64,000 nucleotides of DNA from Nisaea sp. (GTDB lineage Bacteria; Pseudomonadota; Alphaproteobacteria; Thalassobaculales; Thalassobaculaceae), in the NCBI RefSeq assembly GCF_034670185.1, contig NZ_JAXMNY010000001.1, forward strand, positions 806,001 to 870,000, written 5' to 3'. The translations under genes were made by a program, and so were the position numbers. The notes beneath the pieces were generated by a model. It was not told the DNA's origin and did no database searches. It saw only the letters and a program-made list of their open reading frames with translations. The number at the start of each line of letters is the position of its first letter. Position 1 is the first letter of the stretch. This document shows, one piece after another, positions 1 through 7,842 of this stretch.

Positions 1-543
1 TTCGGTCTCACCGTATCCAGCGCTGCGGTCTTCGCCGGGTTGTTTGCCTATATTTCAGGGTCGTCCTTTGTCTTTATCGAGCATTTCGGTATAGCGCCGG
101 GGGTTTACGCCATGCTGTTCGCGATAAATGCGGCGGCGATCATGGCAGCCGCTTTCGCCAACAGCCGGCTGACCCGGCATTTCGAGTTGAAAAGTCTGCT
201 CTCTGCCGGCGTCGTAATTTCATTCCTGGCGGGGCTCTATCTCGTCGTGATCGAAGAGGCAGGGCTTGCAGGGCCGGTGACGATCATGGCGGGGCTCATG
301 GTGTTCGTCGCCATGGTGCCGATCCTCGGCGCCAACGGTATGGCGCTGCTGATGGCGCGCTATCCGAAGAATGCCGGCGCCGCAGCGGCCACCCTCGGAG
401 CGGCCCAGTTTGGCACCGGCGCACTGGCGGCGCTGGTCGTTGGCGCGCTGCATGACGGAACGGCTTTCTCAATGTGTGTCGTGATGGGGGCTACAGGCCT
501 GATCGCGCTGCTGGCCTTCTTCACGCTCTGCCGGAAGCTCTGA
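1..543 (+). CDS. Bcr/CflA-type MFS efflux transporter, C-terminal part
   Basis: The window opens inside this gene; frame 1 is open from base 1, leaving the last 180 residues. About five hydrophobic segments are visible, and the stretch GSSFVFIEHFGIAPGVYAML matches the start of the second half of Bcr/CflA drug-resistance permeases (major facilitator superfamily, inner membrane, drug/proton antiport). The segment YPKNAGAAAATLGAAQFGTG is also typical of this family. The substrate cannot be read from this fragment. The gene ends 9 bp before the convergent GMC oxidoreductase stop, with no clear terminator between them. Confidence 0.85.
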   Translation, partial: FGLTVSSAAVFAGLFAYISGSSFVFIEHFGIAPGVYAMLFAINAAAIMAAAFANSRLTRHFELKSLLSAGVVISFLAGLYLVVIEEAGLAGPVTIMAGLMVFVAMVPILGANGMALLMARYPKNAGAAAATLGAAQFGTGALAALVVGALHDGTAFSMCVVMGATGLIALLAFFTLCRKL

Positions 544-552
544 CCGTCGACA

Positions 553-2169
553 TCACCCCGTGCGTGCGGCCGCAAGGATCATGTCGCTGGCTTTTTCTGC
601 GATCATGATGACAGGCGCATTGGTGTTGCCGGATGTAATAGTTGGCATCACGGAGGCATCGACCACACGCAGATTCTGAAAACCTTTTAGCTTCAGCTCT
701 GGATCGACTACCGCCGTTGCATCCTCGCCCATCCGGCAGGTGCCGACCGGATGGAAGATCGTCGTGCCGACCTGGCCAGCGGCTTCTGCGAGCGACTCGT
801 CCGCATCCGAATAATCCGGCCCTGGCTTGAATTCGTCCGGGCTGTAACGTGACAGGGCAGGTTGCGAAGCAATACGCCGTGTCAGCCGGATGGCGTCGGC
901 GGCGACTTTCTTGTCCGCTTCGGAGGCAAGGTAGTTCGGCCGGATCGCCGGGGCCGCCATCGGGTCCGCGCTCTTGATCGTGACCGTGCCGCGGCTTTCC
1001 GGGCGCAGGTTGCAGACGCTGGCTGTAAAGGCGCCGAAGGAATGCAGAGGCTCTCCGAACGCGTCCAGCGATAGCGGCTGAACGTGGTATTCGAGATCCG
1101 GTGTGTCCTTGGACGGATCGGATTTGGCGAACAGGCCGAGTTGGGACGGTGCCATGGTCATCGGGCCGCGCCGGAACAGGGCATATTCCAGCCCGATGCT
1201 GAGTTTGCCGATCAGCGAATTTGCCCGTTGGTTGAGGGTTTCCACGCCCGATACCTTGTAGGCGCAGCGGATCTGCAGATGGTCCTGCAAATTGCCGCCG
1301 ACCTCTGCATTCGCGTGCCGCACATCGATGCCGTGCTGCTTCAGCAGTTCCGGATCGCCGATGCCGGAGAGTTGCAGGATTTGCGGGGAGCCGATGGCGC
1401 CAGCGGAAAGCACCATCTCACCGCTACATGTGGCGCGGGCGTCTTCGCCCTTCACCGACAGCGAGATGCCGGTGCAGCGTGTGCCGTCGAACTCCAGCGC
1501 CTTGGCATGGGCATGGGTGACGATATGCAGGTTGGAGCGGTGCTTGATCGGTTTCAGGAAGGCCGTGGCGGCGCTCCACCGGATACCCTTGCGCTGGTTG
1601 ACGTGGAAATAGCCGACGCCTTCGTTATTGCCCCGGTTGAAATCGTCCGTCTCCGGGATGCCTGCTTCGACAGCGGCCTGCTTGAAGGCGTCGAGGATCT
1701 CCCATGAGAGTCGCTGGCCCTCCACCCGAAGCTCGCCATCCTGATTGCGGCCTGCTTCCTCCCGGACGTGAAAACCTTCGGAGCGGGTGAAGTATGGCAG
1801 CACATCGTCCCAGCCCCAGCCGGGATTGCCGAGCTGGCGCCACTGGTCATAGTCCCGTGCCTGGCCGCGCATGTAGATCATGCCGTTGATCGAGGAGCAG
1901 CCGCCGATCACCTTGCCGCGCGGATAGTTCAGGGCACGGCCGCCGAGACCGGGCTCGGCCTCGGTCTTGAACAGCCAGTCCGTGCGCGGATTGCCGATGC
2001 AGTAGAGATAGCCGACCGGGATGTGGATCCAGTGATAATTGTCGTTACCTCCGGCCTCCAGTAGCAGGACCTTATTCGCCGGGTCGGCGGACAGCCGGTT
2101 CGCGAGCACGCAGCCCGCGCTGCCCGCGCCAACAATGATGTAGTCGTAGGTCCCGAGGTCCCTGGTCAC
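553..2169 (-). CDS. GMC family FAD-dependent oxidoreductase (choline dehydrogenase-like)
   Basis: A 538-residue GMC oxidoreductase, the usual length for bacterial choline or alcohol dehydrogenase relatives. The N-terminal FAD-binding motif IVGAGSAGCVLANRLS starts near residue 12. The first GMC signature (GGCSSINGMIYMRG) lies near residues 90-103 and the second (GAIGSPQILQLSGIGDP) near 257. The catalytic His sits in HPVGTCRMG near 470 and the paired Asn in GNTNAP near 513. It oxidises a primary or secondary alcohol with FAD, but the substrate is unknown. A GTG start is used, and no betB or betI neighbour supports a choline role. The next gene on the same strand, a serine hydrolase, lies 73 bp upstream. 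Confidence 0.9.
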   Translation of the reverse strand: MTRDLGTYDYIIVGAGSAGCVLANRLSADPANKVLLLEAGGNDNYHWIHIPVGYLYCIGNPRTDWLFKTEAEPGLGGRALNYPRGKVIGGCSSINGMIYMRGQARDYDQWRQLGNPGWGWDDVLPYFTRSEGFHVREEAGRNQDGELRVEGQRLSWEILDAFKQAAVEAGIPETDDFNRGNNEGVGYFHVNQRKGIRWSAATAFLKPIKHRSNLHIVTHAHAKALEFDGTRCTGISLSVKGEDARATCSGEMVLSAGAIGSPQILQLSGIGDPELLKQHGIDVRHANAEVGGNLQDHLQIRCAYKVSGVETLNQRANSLIGKLSIGLEYALFRRGPMTMAPSQLGLFAKSDPSKDTPDLEYHVQPLSLDAFGEPLHSFGAFTASVCNLRPESRGTVTIKSADPMAAPAIRPNYLASEADKKVAADAIRLTRRIASQPALSRYSPDEFKPGPDYSDADESLAEAAGQVGTTIFHPVGTCRMGEDATAVVDPELKLKGFQNLRVVDASVMPTITSGNTNAPVIMIAEKASDMILAAARTG

Positions 2170-2242
2170 GTCGTTCCATCCCTGAAGTCGTTTTTTATAA
2201 GTTTTGCAGTCCGTCCGGTGGCAGGCAAGCGCCGCCGGGGCG

Positions 2243-3457
2243 TCAGTTCGTCATGGCCTGATAGACCAGTGTGCGCAACTCGCGGCGCAGCGGGTAGGAG
2301 GAGGAGGGCATGAGCTGGGTCATGTGAACCACGCTCAGCTCTTCGGTTGGATCGATCCAGAACCCGGTCGAGGCGACACCGCCCCAGGCCCACTCGCCGG
2401 CACTACCGAGAACCTGCGCCTTTGCCGGGTTAAGCACGACAGAGCCGCCGAGACCGAAGCCTATACCGTTCATCGGCATTTCGCTGAAGACGGACTGGCC
2501 CATCGAGGCCATGTCGCCGGGCAAATGGTTCATCAGCATAAGCTCGACGGATTTACGGCCGAGGATCGGATCGCCGCCCTTGCCGCCGTGGGTGCGGATC
2601 ATTTCCATGAAACGGAGATAGTCCATCGTCGTGGAGCACAGCCCGCCGCCGCCGGAGAACATGGTGACTGCGTTGGCATAGCGGCTGTCCTCGATCTCGT
2701 CGATCCGCCGGATGCCGTTATCCTCGGTCTTGGCATAGCAGGCACTGAACCTGTCGAGCTTGTCGGACGGCACGGCGAAGAAAGTGTCCTCCATGCCAAG
2801 CGGCTCGAAGATGCGGTCATGCAGGAATTCGGGCAGGGACATGCCGGAAGCAGTCTCCACCACGCGGCCGAGCACATCCGTCGAGACGCCGTAGTTCCAG
2901 CGTGTGCCGGGTTCGAATACCAGCGGGATGTCCGCGAGCTTGGCGACGGTTTCGTCGAGCCGGCCATGCTTCTCGGAGAAATCGATCTTCGCCTTGCGCA
3001 GAGCCTTTCCGACCGGTCCCGGATCGAAGATGCCGTATGTCAGGCCGGATGTGTGCGTCAGCAGGTGATGCAGTGTCGGCTGGGTCTTGGCGACGCTGGT
3101 GCTCTCGCCGTCCTCTCCAAGTACCTTCAGATTTGCCAGCTCCGGGATGTGCGCGGCCAGCGGGTCGTCAAGCTGCAGCTTTCCGTCTTCCAGCAGTTGC
3201 ATGATCGCCGTGCTCACGATCGGCTTTGTCATGGAGTAAATGCGGTGAATGCCGTTCGGCTCCGCCTTCAGGCCGTTTTCGACATCGCGATGCCCGATAG
3301 TCTCGTGAAAGACGATCTCTCCCCGCCGGGCGATCAGCGTTTCGGCGAAGGGCAGCTTGCCGCCATCGACATAGCGCTTCATCCAGTCATTGATCCGCTC
3401 CAGGCGCTTGCCGCTGAAACCGAGTGTGGAAGGTTTGGCGGTCCGGAAGTCGGTCAT
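2243..3457 (-). CDS. Serine hydrolase of the beta-lactamase / class C penicillin-binding family
   Basis: 404 residues with the active-site motif SMTK at residues 75-78 (nucleophile Ser75, Lys78) and a second motif YGVS at 189-192, where the family has YxN or YxS. The THTSGLTYG stretch near 135 is typical of esterase EstB-like and 6-aminohexanoate-dimer-hydrolase-like members. There is no obvious signal peptide, so it is probably cytoplasmic and acts as an esterase, amidase or transesterase rather than a resistance beta-lactamase. It may be cotranscribed with the GMC oxidoreductase downstream. It is divergent from paaK. The substrate cannot be inferred. Confidence 0.88.
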   Translation of the reverse strand: MTDFRTAKPSTLGFSGKRLERINDWMKRYVDGGKLPFAETLIARRGEIVFHETIGHRDVENGLKAEPNGIHRIYSMTKPIVSTAIMQLLEDGKLQLDDPLAAHIPELANLKVLGEDGESTSVAKTQPTLHHLLTHTSGLTYGIFDPGPVGKALRKAKIDFSEKHGRLDETVAKLADIPLVFEPGTRWNYGVSTDVLGRVVETASGMSLPEFLHDRIFEPLGMEDTFFAVPSDKLDRFSACYAKTEDNGIRRIDEIEDSRYANAVTMFSGGGGLCSTTMDYLRFMEMIRTHGGKGGDPILGRKSVELMLMNHLPGDMASMGQSVFSEMPMNGIGFGLGGSVVLNPAKAQVLGSAGEWAWGGVASTGFWIDPTEELSVVHMTQLMPSSSYPLRRELRTLVYQAMTN

Positions 3458-3630
3458 GAGATGTGTCCGTGCAGAAATTGGAGGATGTAAAAGGCAGGGG
3501 GATTAGACGTCGGCCCGCCGCTTCCGGTCAACCTCCGGAGCGCGATTGCAGTCGCGTCATCTCCACACTAACGTTGTGCTCAAGAACGAAGCCGCCCGGA
3601 ATGAGGCGGCACGACACAAGGGAGGAAGGC

Positions 3631-4941
3631 GTGCAGGATATTGCGCCGAAACAGGAAGAGCTGGATCCGATCGAGCGGGCCAGCAGGGACGAGTTGGAAG
3701 CGCTGCAGCTCAAGCGCCTGAAGTGGAGTCTCGGGCACGCCTTTGAGAATTCGCCGGTCTACCGGAAGAAGTTCGAGGATGCGGAGGTACATCCGGGCGA
3801 TGTCTCCTCGCTTGCCGATCTGGCGCGGCTGCCGTTCACCCGGAAGGCCGAACTGCGCGAGAATTACCCGTTCGGCATGTTCGCCGTACCGCGGGAAAAG
3901 CTGGCCCGTGTGCATGCTTCCTCCGGCACGACGGGAAAACCGACGGTCGTCGGCTATACCAAGAACGATATCGATATCTGGGCCGAGGTCATGGCCCGCA
4001 GCATTCGCGCGTCCGGCGGCCGGGCGGGTGACGTGGTGCATGTCGCCTATGGTTACGGACTGTTCACCGGTGGGCTCGGGGCACATTACGGCGCGGAGCG
4101 GCTGGGCTGCACCGTGGTTCCGGCATCGGGCGGGATGACCGAGCGGCAGGTCACATTGATCCGCGATTTTGGTGCACAGGTGATCATGGTGACGCCGTCC
4201 TACATGCTCTCGATTCTGGATGAGTTCCGCGAGCAAGGACTTGATCCCAAAGATACGCAGCTCAAGGTCGGGATTTTCGGTGCGGAGCCCTGGACAGGCT
4301 CCATGCGGACGGAGATCGAGGAGGCCTTTGGCATTCACGCGGTCGATATCTATGGGCTGTCGGAGATCATCGGGCCGGGCGTGGCGAACGAGTGCGTGGA
4401 GACCAAGGACGGGCTGCATATCTGGGAAGATCATTTCTTCCCGGAGGTGATCGACCCGGCCACCGGCGAAGTGTTGCCGGACGGGGAGCGCGGCGAGCTG
4501 GTGCTGACTTCCCTGACGAAAGAAGCCTTTCCTGTGATCCGCTACCGGACGGGCGATCTGACACGCTTGCTGCCGGGAACCGCCCGCACCATGCGGCGGA
4601 TGGAGAAAGTCACCGGCCGTTCGGACGACATGATGATCGTGCGCGGCGTGAATGTATTTCCGACCCAGATCGAGGAACAGATCCTGAAGTGCGAGGGGCT
4701 GGCGCCGCATTACCAGATCGAACTGACCCGCTATGGCCGGATGGACAACATGACCGTGCTGAGCGAGGCCGCACCGGATGCCGCCGGCAAGGACGCACGG
4801 GACGCCAGCGGCGCGGAGCTGGCGCATCACATCAAGAGCGTCATCGGTGTCACGGCAATTGTGCGGGTAGGCGAGCCCGGGAGCGTCGAGCGCTCCCAGG
4901 GTAAGGCACGCCGGATCATAGACAAGCGTTCGGCTGGCTAG
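3631..4941 (+). CDS. paaK: Phenylacetate-CoA ligase-type aryl-acid:CoA ligase
   Basis: AMP-forming ligase that activates phenylacetate, or a related aromatic acid, to its CoA thioester. I chose GTG at 3631 because AAGGGAGGAAGG sits just upstream and the resulting 436 residues match the usual PaaK length; an ATG at 3601 is in frame but its codons contain the ribosome-binding site. The AMP-binding loop SSGTTGKPT is at residues 97-105, with YGLSEIIGPGVANEC mid-protein and the C-terminal AMP-ligase domain from about residue 330. The 3' end overlaps the convergent TetR gene by 26 bp. No paaABCDE epoxidase genes are nearby, so the true substrate may be another aryl acid. Confidence 0.88.
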   Translation: MQDIAPKQEELDPIERASRDELEALQLKRLKWSLGHAFENSPVYRKKFEDAEVHPGDVSSLADLARLPFTRKAELRENYPFGMFAVPREKLARVHASSGTTGKPTVVGYTKNDIDIWAEVMARSIRASGGRAGDVVHVAYGYGLFTGGLGAHYGAERLGCTVVPASGGMTERQVTLIRDFGAQVIMVTPSYMLSILDEFREQGLDPKDTQLKVGIFGAEPWTGSMRTEIEEAFGIHAVDIYGLSEIIGPGVANECVETKDGLHIWEDHFFPEVIDPATGEVLPDGERGELVLTSLTKEAFPVIRYRTGDLTRLLPGTARTMRRMEKVTGRSDDMMIVRGVNVFPTQIEEQILKCEGLAPHYQIELTRYGRMDNMTVLSEAAPDAAGKDARDASGAELAHHIKSVIGVTAIVRVGEPGSVERSQGKARRIIDKRSAG

Positions 4942-5542
4942 CAGGCTTTGGCGTTGCAAGGGATGCAGCCAGTTTCCCGGCTGTTTCCACATAAGACGGG
5001 TCGCGATGGATAAGCATGACCGATGCGGCGCCATCCAGAAGCAGCAGGATCTGGCGTGCCGTATCGCCGGCATTGGAAGCGCCCGCGCTTATCAGTTGCC
5101 CGCGAAGCCATTCCTCAAACGTCTTCTTGTGACGGGCTCCGGCGGCGATAGCGGGGTGGCCGGGCAGGGCTGCGAGTTCGGCGGCAGTCCGCATAAACCC
5201 GCAGCCTTTCCAAGAGGGGGCGTTGGAAGCCTTGGCGAAGGCCGTGAAAATTCCCTCGATCTTGCTGCTTACCGGACCGGGCGTTTCGTCGAACCAGCGT
5301 TTGTAAAGGGCAAGCGTCGGCTGGTCGCGCGCTTCGAGATAGGCGGCGACAAGTTCGTCCTTGCTGGTGAAATGATAGTAGAGCGTGCGCTTGGTCACAC
5401 CGGCCCGGCTGGCGATGGCCTCCACGCTCGTGCTTCTGATGCCCTCCTCGTAGAAGAGCTTCGCGGCGGCCTCGATGATCAGTGTCCGCGTCGGGCTGAT
5501 CGTATCCGCGTCATGTATACCGTCTAGTGAATGTACAGTCAT
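4916..5542 (-). CDS. TetR family transcriptional regulator
   Basis: 208 residues. The N-terminal TetR helix-turn-helix spans about residues 37-58, ending in the characteristic KRTLYYHFTSKDELV. The C-terminal ligand domain includes GCGFMRTAAELAALPGHPA, seen in one TetR subgroup of small-molecule sensors. The ATG at 5540-5542 follows GAGGTGCGA, a good ribosome-binding site; a longer reading frame to 5662 would run into the divergent enoyl-CoA hydratase gene. The gene lies between paaK (convergent, 26 bp overlap) and the hydratase gene (divergent, about 50 bp). It may therefore control the hydratase and itself. The effector is unknown. Confidence 0.88.
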   Translation of the reverse strand: MTVHSLDGIHDADTISPTRTLIIEAAAKLFYEEGIRSTSVEAIASRAGVTKRTLYYHFTSKDELVAAYLEARDQPTLALYKRWFDETPGPVSSKIEGIFTAFAKASNAPSWKGCGFMRTAAELAALPGHPAIAAGARHKKTFEEWLRGQLISAGASNAGDTARQILLLLDGAASVMLIHRDPSYVETAGKLAASLATPKPASQPNACL

Positions 5543-5594
5543 TCGCACCTCGTTGACAGTCGATCCGACATGCAACCCTTTGAAAGGTATGAAA

Positions 5595-6386
5595 ATGTCG
5601 GACCCGGTTCTCTTCGAACAGCACGGCAAGACGGCGCTCTTGACCCTGAACCGCCCCAGCAAGCTGAATGCACTGAACTACAATTTGATTGATCATTTGG
5701 TGCGCTGTCTCGACGAATGCGAGGCGCGTGGCGATATCCGGGCGGTCATTCTCACCGGTGAGGGGGATCGCGCCTTTTCTGCAGGCGCGGACATCGAGGG
5801 CTTTGCGCCGAGCATCCGAGCGGGGCAAGAGACAGCCTTGCGTGAGTTTGTCCGGCGGGGGCAGGCGATGACGGCGCGGATCGAAACCTACCCGAAACCG
5901 GTCATCGTCGCCGTGAATGGCCTTGCCTATGGCGGTGGCTGCGAAATCACGGAAGCCGCCCCTCTGGCGCTTGCCTGTGAGGAGGCAACGTTCAGCAAGG
6001 CTGAAATACGGCTCGGTTTCGCCCCTCCCTTCGGTGGCTCCCAAAGGCTCCCTCGTCTCATCGGCCGCAAACGGGCGTTGCGGATGTTGCTGACGGCCGA
6101 TCCGATCACTGCCCGGCAGGCATGCGATTTCGGACTTATCAACGACATCGTGCCGAAGGGAAAGCTTCTGGATGAAGCTTTCGCCTTGAGCGGCAAGATC
6201 GCGGAATTCTCCCCTCTGGCCGTCGCTGCCTGCCTCGGCAGCGTGACCAGGGGGATCAATGTGCCGATTGACGAGGGGCTGGCGATTGAAGCGGGTTATT
6301 TTGCCCGCATGGTCCCGACCCATGACCTGAGCGAGGGCGTAACCGCGTTTCTTGAGAAACGCCCCCCGTGCTTCGAGGGGCGCTAA
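5595..6386 (+). CDS. Enoyl-CoA hydratase/isomerase (crotonase family)
   Basis: 263 residues of crotonase fold, starting MSDPVLFEQHGKTALLTLNR. ATG at 5595 has GAAAGG about 8 bp upstream; ATG at 5589 is an alternative two codons longer. Oxyanion-hole segments FSAGADIEGF and AYGGGCE are intact. Both glutamates that act in enoyl hydration are present, one in GGGCE and one in KAEIRLG, although the usual PGAGG becomes PPFGG. It probably hydrates or isomerises an enoyl-CoA in fatty- or aromatic-acid breakdown, in line with the nearby CoA ligase. The last codons contain a CGCCCC/GGGGCG inverted repeat (6360-6382). Confidence 0.87.
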   Translation: MSDPVLFEQHGKTALLTLNRPSKLNALNYNLIDHLVRCLDECEARGDIRAVILTGEGDRAFSAGADIEGFAPSIRAGQETALREFVRRGQAMTARIETYPKPVIVAVNGLAYGGGCEITEAAPLALACEEATFSKAEIRLGFAPPFGGSQRLPRLIGRKRALRMLLTADPITARQACDFGLINDIVPKGKLLDEAFALSGKIAEFSPLAVAACLGSVTRGINVPIDEGLAIEAGYFARMVPTHDLSEGVTAFLEKRPPCFEGR

Positions 6387-6391
6387 AGGGA

Positions 6392-6748
6392 TCAGGCGGC
6401 GCCCGCCTTGTGCACTTCCTTGCTGTCGGCGGGCGCCTGTTCCCGGTCATTCAGCCCGTAATCCCTCAGAACGGAGGCGATGCGCAAACGGTAATCCTTG
6501 AAGTACTTATCGCGACCCTGCGCCTGTGCCTGACGGTGGGCGACGAGGTTTCGCCAGTCTTCGACCGCTTTCTCGTCACGGAAATAGGAGAGGGATAGAA
6601 GTTTCCCCTCGTTGGTCAGGCTCTGAAAGCGTTCCACCGAGATGAAACCGTCAACCTGATCGACCAGCGCGCGCATGCTGGCGGCTATTTCCAGATATCC
6701 GTCCTTGTGGTCCGGATGCGGTTCAACCTCGAAAATGACGGCTATCAT
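6392..6748 (-). CDS. Antibiotic biosynthesis monooxygenase (ABM) domain protein
   Basis: 118 residues with a dimeric ferredoxin-like ABM fold: MIAVIFEVEPHPDHKDGYLE, a middle FISVERFQSLTNEGKLLSLSYF, and an acidic-aromatic segment around DWRNLVAHRQAQAQGRDKYF. Relatives include heme-degrading and quinol monooxygenases and many uncharacterised proteins. The start at 6748 is supported by AGGGAGAGA upstream. The gene begins 13 bp after the NIPSNAP stop, so the two form one short operon. Its last base is 5 bp from the end of the convergent enoyl-CoA hydratase gene. The specific substrate is unknown. Confidence 0.8.
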   Translation of the reverse strand: MIAVIFEVEPHPDHKDGYLEIAASMRALVDQVDGFISVERFQSLTNEGKLLSLSYFRDEKAVEDWRNLVAHRQAQAQGRDKYFKDYRLRIASVLRDYGLNDREQAPADSKEVHKAGAA

Positions 6749-6761
6749 GGCTCGTCTCTCC

Positions 6762-7088
6762 CTATGCGTTTCTCTTTGGCGCCGGATTTGACGCATTGAT
6801 CAGAAAAGTCCGGTCCTCACGCAGCAGGAACTTTTCCTTCTGTGCGAATTCATAATTCTCTTTGCCGAGCGGGTCAGCCGAAAGTCGCGCGCGATAGGCC
6901 TCGTAGGCCGCCAGGCTCTCGATATTGTAGACACCATAAGCCAGTGTGCTGGAACCCTCATGTGGGGCGAAGTAGCCGATCAGGTCGGCGCCGCAACGCG
7001 GGATGGCTTCCCCCCAGTTCCGGGCATATTGCGTGAATTGGTCTTTCTTCGTCGGATCGATGTTATAGCGGATAAAGCAGGTAAGCAT
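6762..7088 (-). CDS. NIPSNAP family protein
   Basis: 108 residues with the NIPSNAP layout: MLTCFIRYNIDPTKKDQFTQ, a central GYFAPHEGSSTLAYGVYNIESLAAYE, and a C-terminal RARLSADPLG. NIPSNAP proteins share the ABM-like dimeric alpha+beta barrel; their biochemical role is poorly defined. ATG at 7086-7088 follows GGAGAACAAC, which decides it over a TTG four codons upstream. It is the first gene of a two-gene operon with the ABM protein and is divergent from an ArsR-type regulator, with 70 bp between the start codons, so that regulator is the likely controller. Confidence 0.8.
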   Translation of the reverse strand: MLTCFIRYNIDPTKKDQFTQYARNWGEAIPRCGADLIGYFAPHEGSSTLAYGVYNIESLAAYEAYRARLSADPLGKENYEFAQKEKFLLREDRTFLINASNPAPKRNA

Positions 7089-7158
7089 GTTGTTCTCCAA
7101 TGTGATGGAGGGACAATCCCATCTTGGCGTAGGTTTATGCTTCGGCTATGATCGAACT

Positions 7159-7842
7159 ATGAAAGAAGGACCTGACATCGCGCTCATCGGCTCCCTGATT
7201 GGAGACCCGGCCCGGGCGAACATGCTGACTACGTTGATGACCGGCAAGGCCCTGACGGCGAGCGAGCTTGCCGCTGAGGCGGGTATCACCCCGCAGACGG
7301 CGAGCTCCCATCTCTCCAAGCTGGAAACAGCGGGTTTGCTGACCCAGCGCAAGCAGGGGCGGCACCGCTATTTTGAGCTGGCGGATGAAGAGGTGGGGAA
7401 TCTGCTGGAAGCGATGATGGGGCTGGCTGCGAAACGTGGACATATGCGGGCCCGTACCGGCCCGCGCGATCCGGCACTGCGCAAGGCACGGGTTTGTTAC
7501 AACCATCTGGCCGGTGACTTCGGCGTCCGTCTGTTCGGCAGCATGGTGGCGCGAGACCTGTTGGTAAAAGAAGGGGAGGAAATCTCCCTGACCGACGCCG
7601 GCGAGGTTTTTGTTGGTGAGCTGGGCATTGCCTTGCCAGACCTGACGCAATCCCGCCGTCCACTGTGCCGTTCCTGCCTCGACTGGAGTGAGCGGCGGAC
7701 CCATCTGGCGGGCACGCTCGGCACTGGGCTGCTGGACCGGTTCTACGATCTCGGCTGGGCGCACCGGATCGAAGGCTCCCGCGTTGTCTCCTTCACCAGT
7801 GAGGGTGAACGCCGGTTCCGGGAGTGTTTTCCGGAAGCTTAG
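7159..7842 (+). CDS. ArsR family winged-helix transcriptional regulator
   Basis: 227 residues. An N-terminal ArsR winged helix (about residues 8-85) contains LTASELAAEAGITPQTASSHLSKLETAGLL and the wing RKQGRHRYFELA. A longer C-terminal part of about 130 residues follows, with an LCRSCLDWSERRTHLAGTLG motif found in one ArsR subgroup. No classical ArsR metal-binding Cys pair is seen in the recognition helix, so a small-molecule or redox signal is plausible. The start at 7159 gives the normal domain length. It is divergent from the NIPSNAP/ABM pair, its likely target. Its last 4 bp overlap the convergent kynureninase gene. Confidence 0.85.
   Translation: MKEGPDIALIGSLIGDPARANMLTTLMTGKALTASELAAEAGITPQTASSHLSKLETAGLLTQRKQGRHRYFELADEEVGNLLEAMMGLAAKRGHMRARTGPRDPALRKARVCYNHLAGDFGVRLFGSMVARDLLVKEGEEISLTDAGEVFVGELGIALPDLTQSRRPLCRSCLDWSERRTHLAGTLGTGLLDRFYDLGWAHRIEGSRVVSFTSEGERRFRECFPEA

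Noticed and set aside
2243..3457. Antibiotic-resistance beta-lactamase
   Set aside because: SxxK and YxS motifs place it in the broad serine hydrolase/esterase group; there is no signal peptide and no resistance context.
2204..3490. 428-codon open frame on the plus strand opposite the serine hydrolase gene
   Set aside because: Antisense to a gene with clear catalytic motifs; composition is that of a GC-rich shadow frame, with no recognisable family and no ribosome-binding site.
3580..5073. 497-codon minus-strand frame opposite paaK
   Set aside because: Shadow of the ligase gene; it also overlaps the TetR gene and shows no family features.
6360..6382. CGCCCC/GGGGCG hairpin at the end of the enoyl-CoA hydratase gene as a terminator
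   Set aside because: It lies inside the coding sequence and is not followed by T residues.
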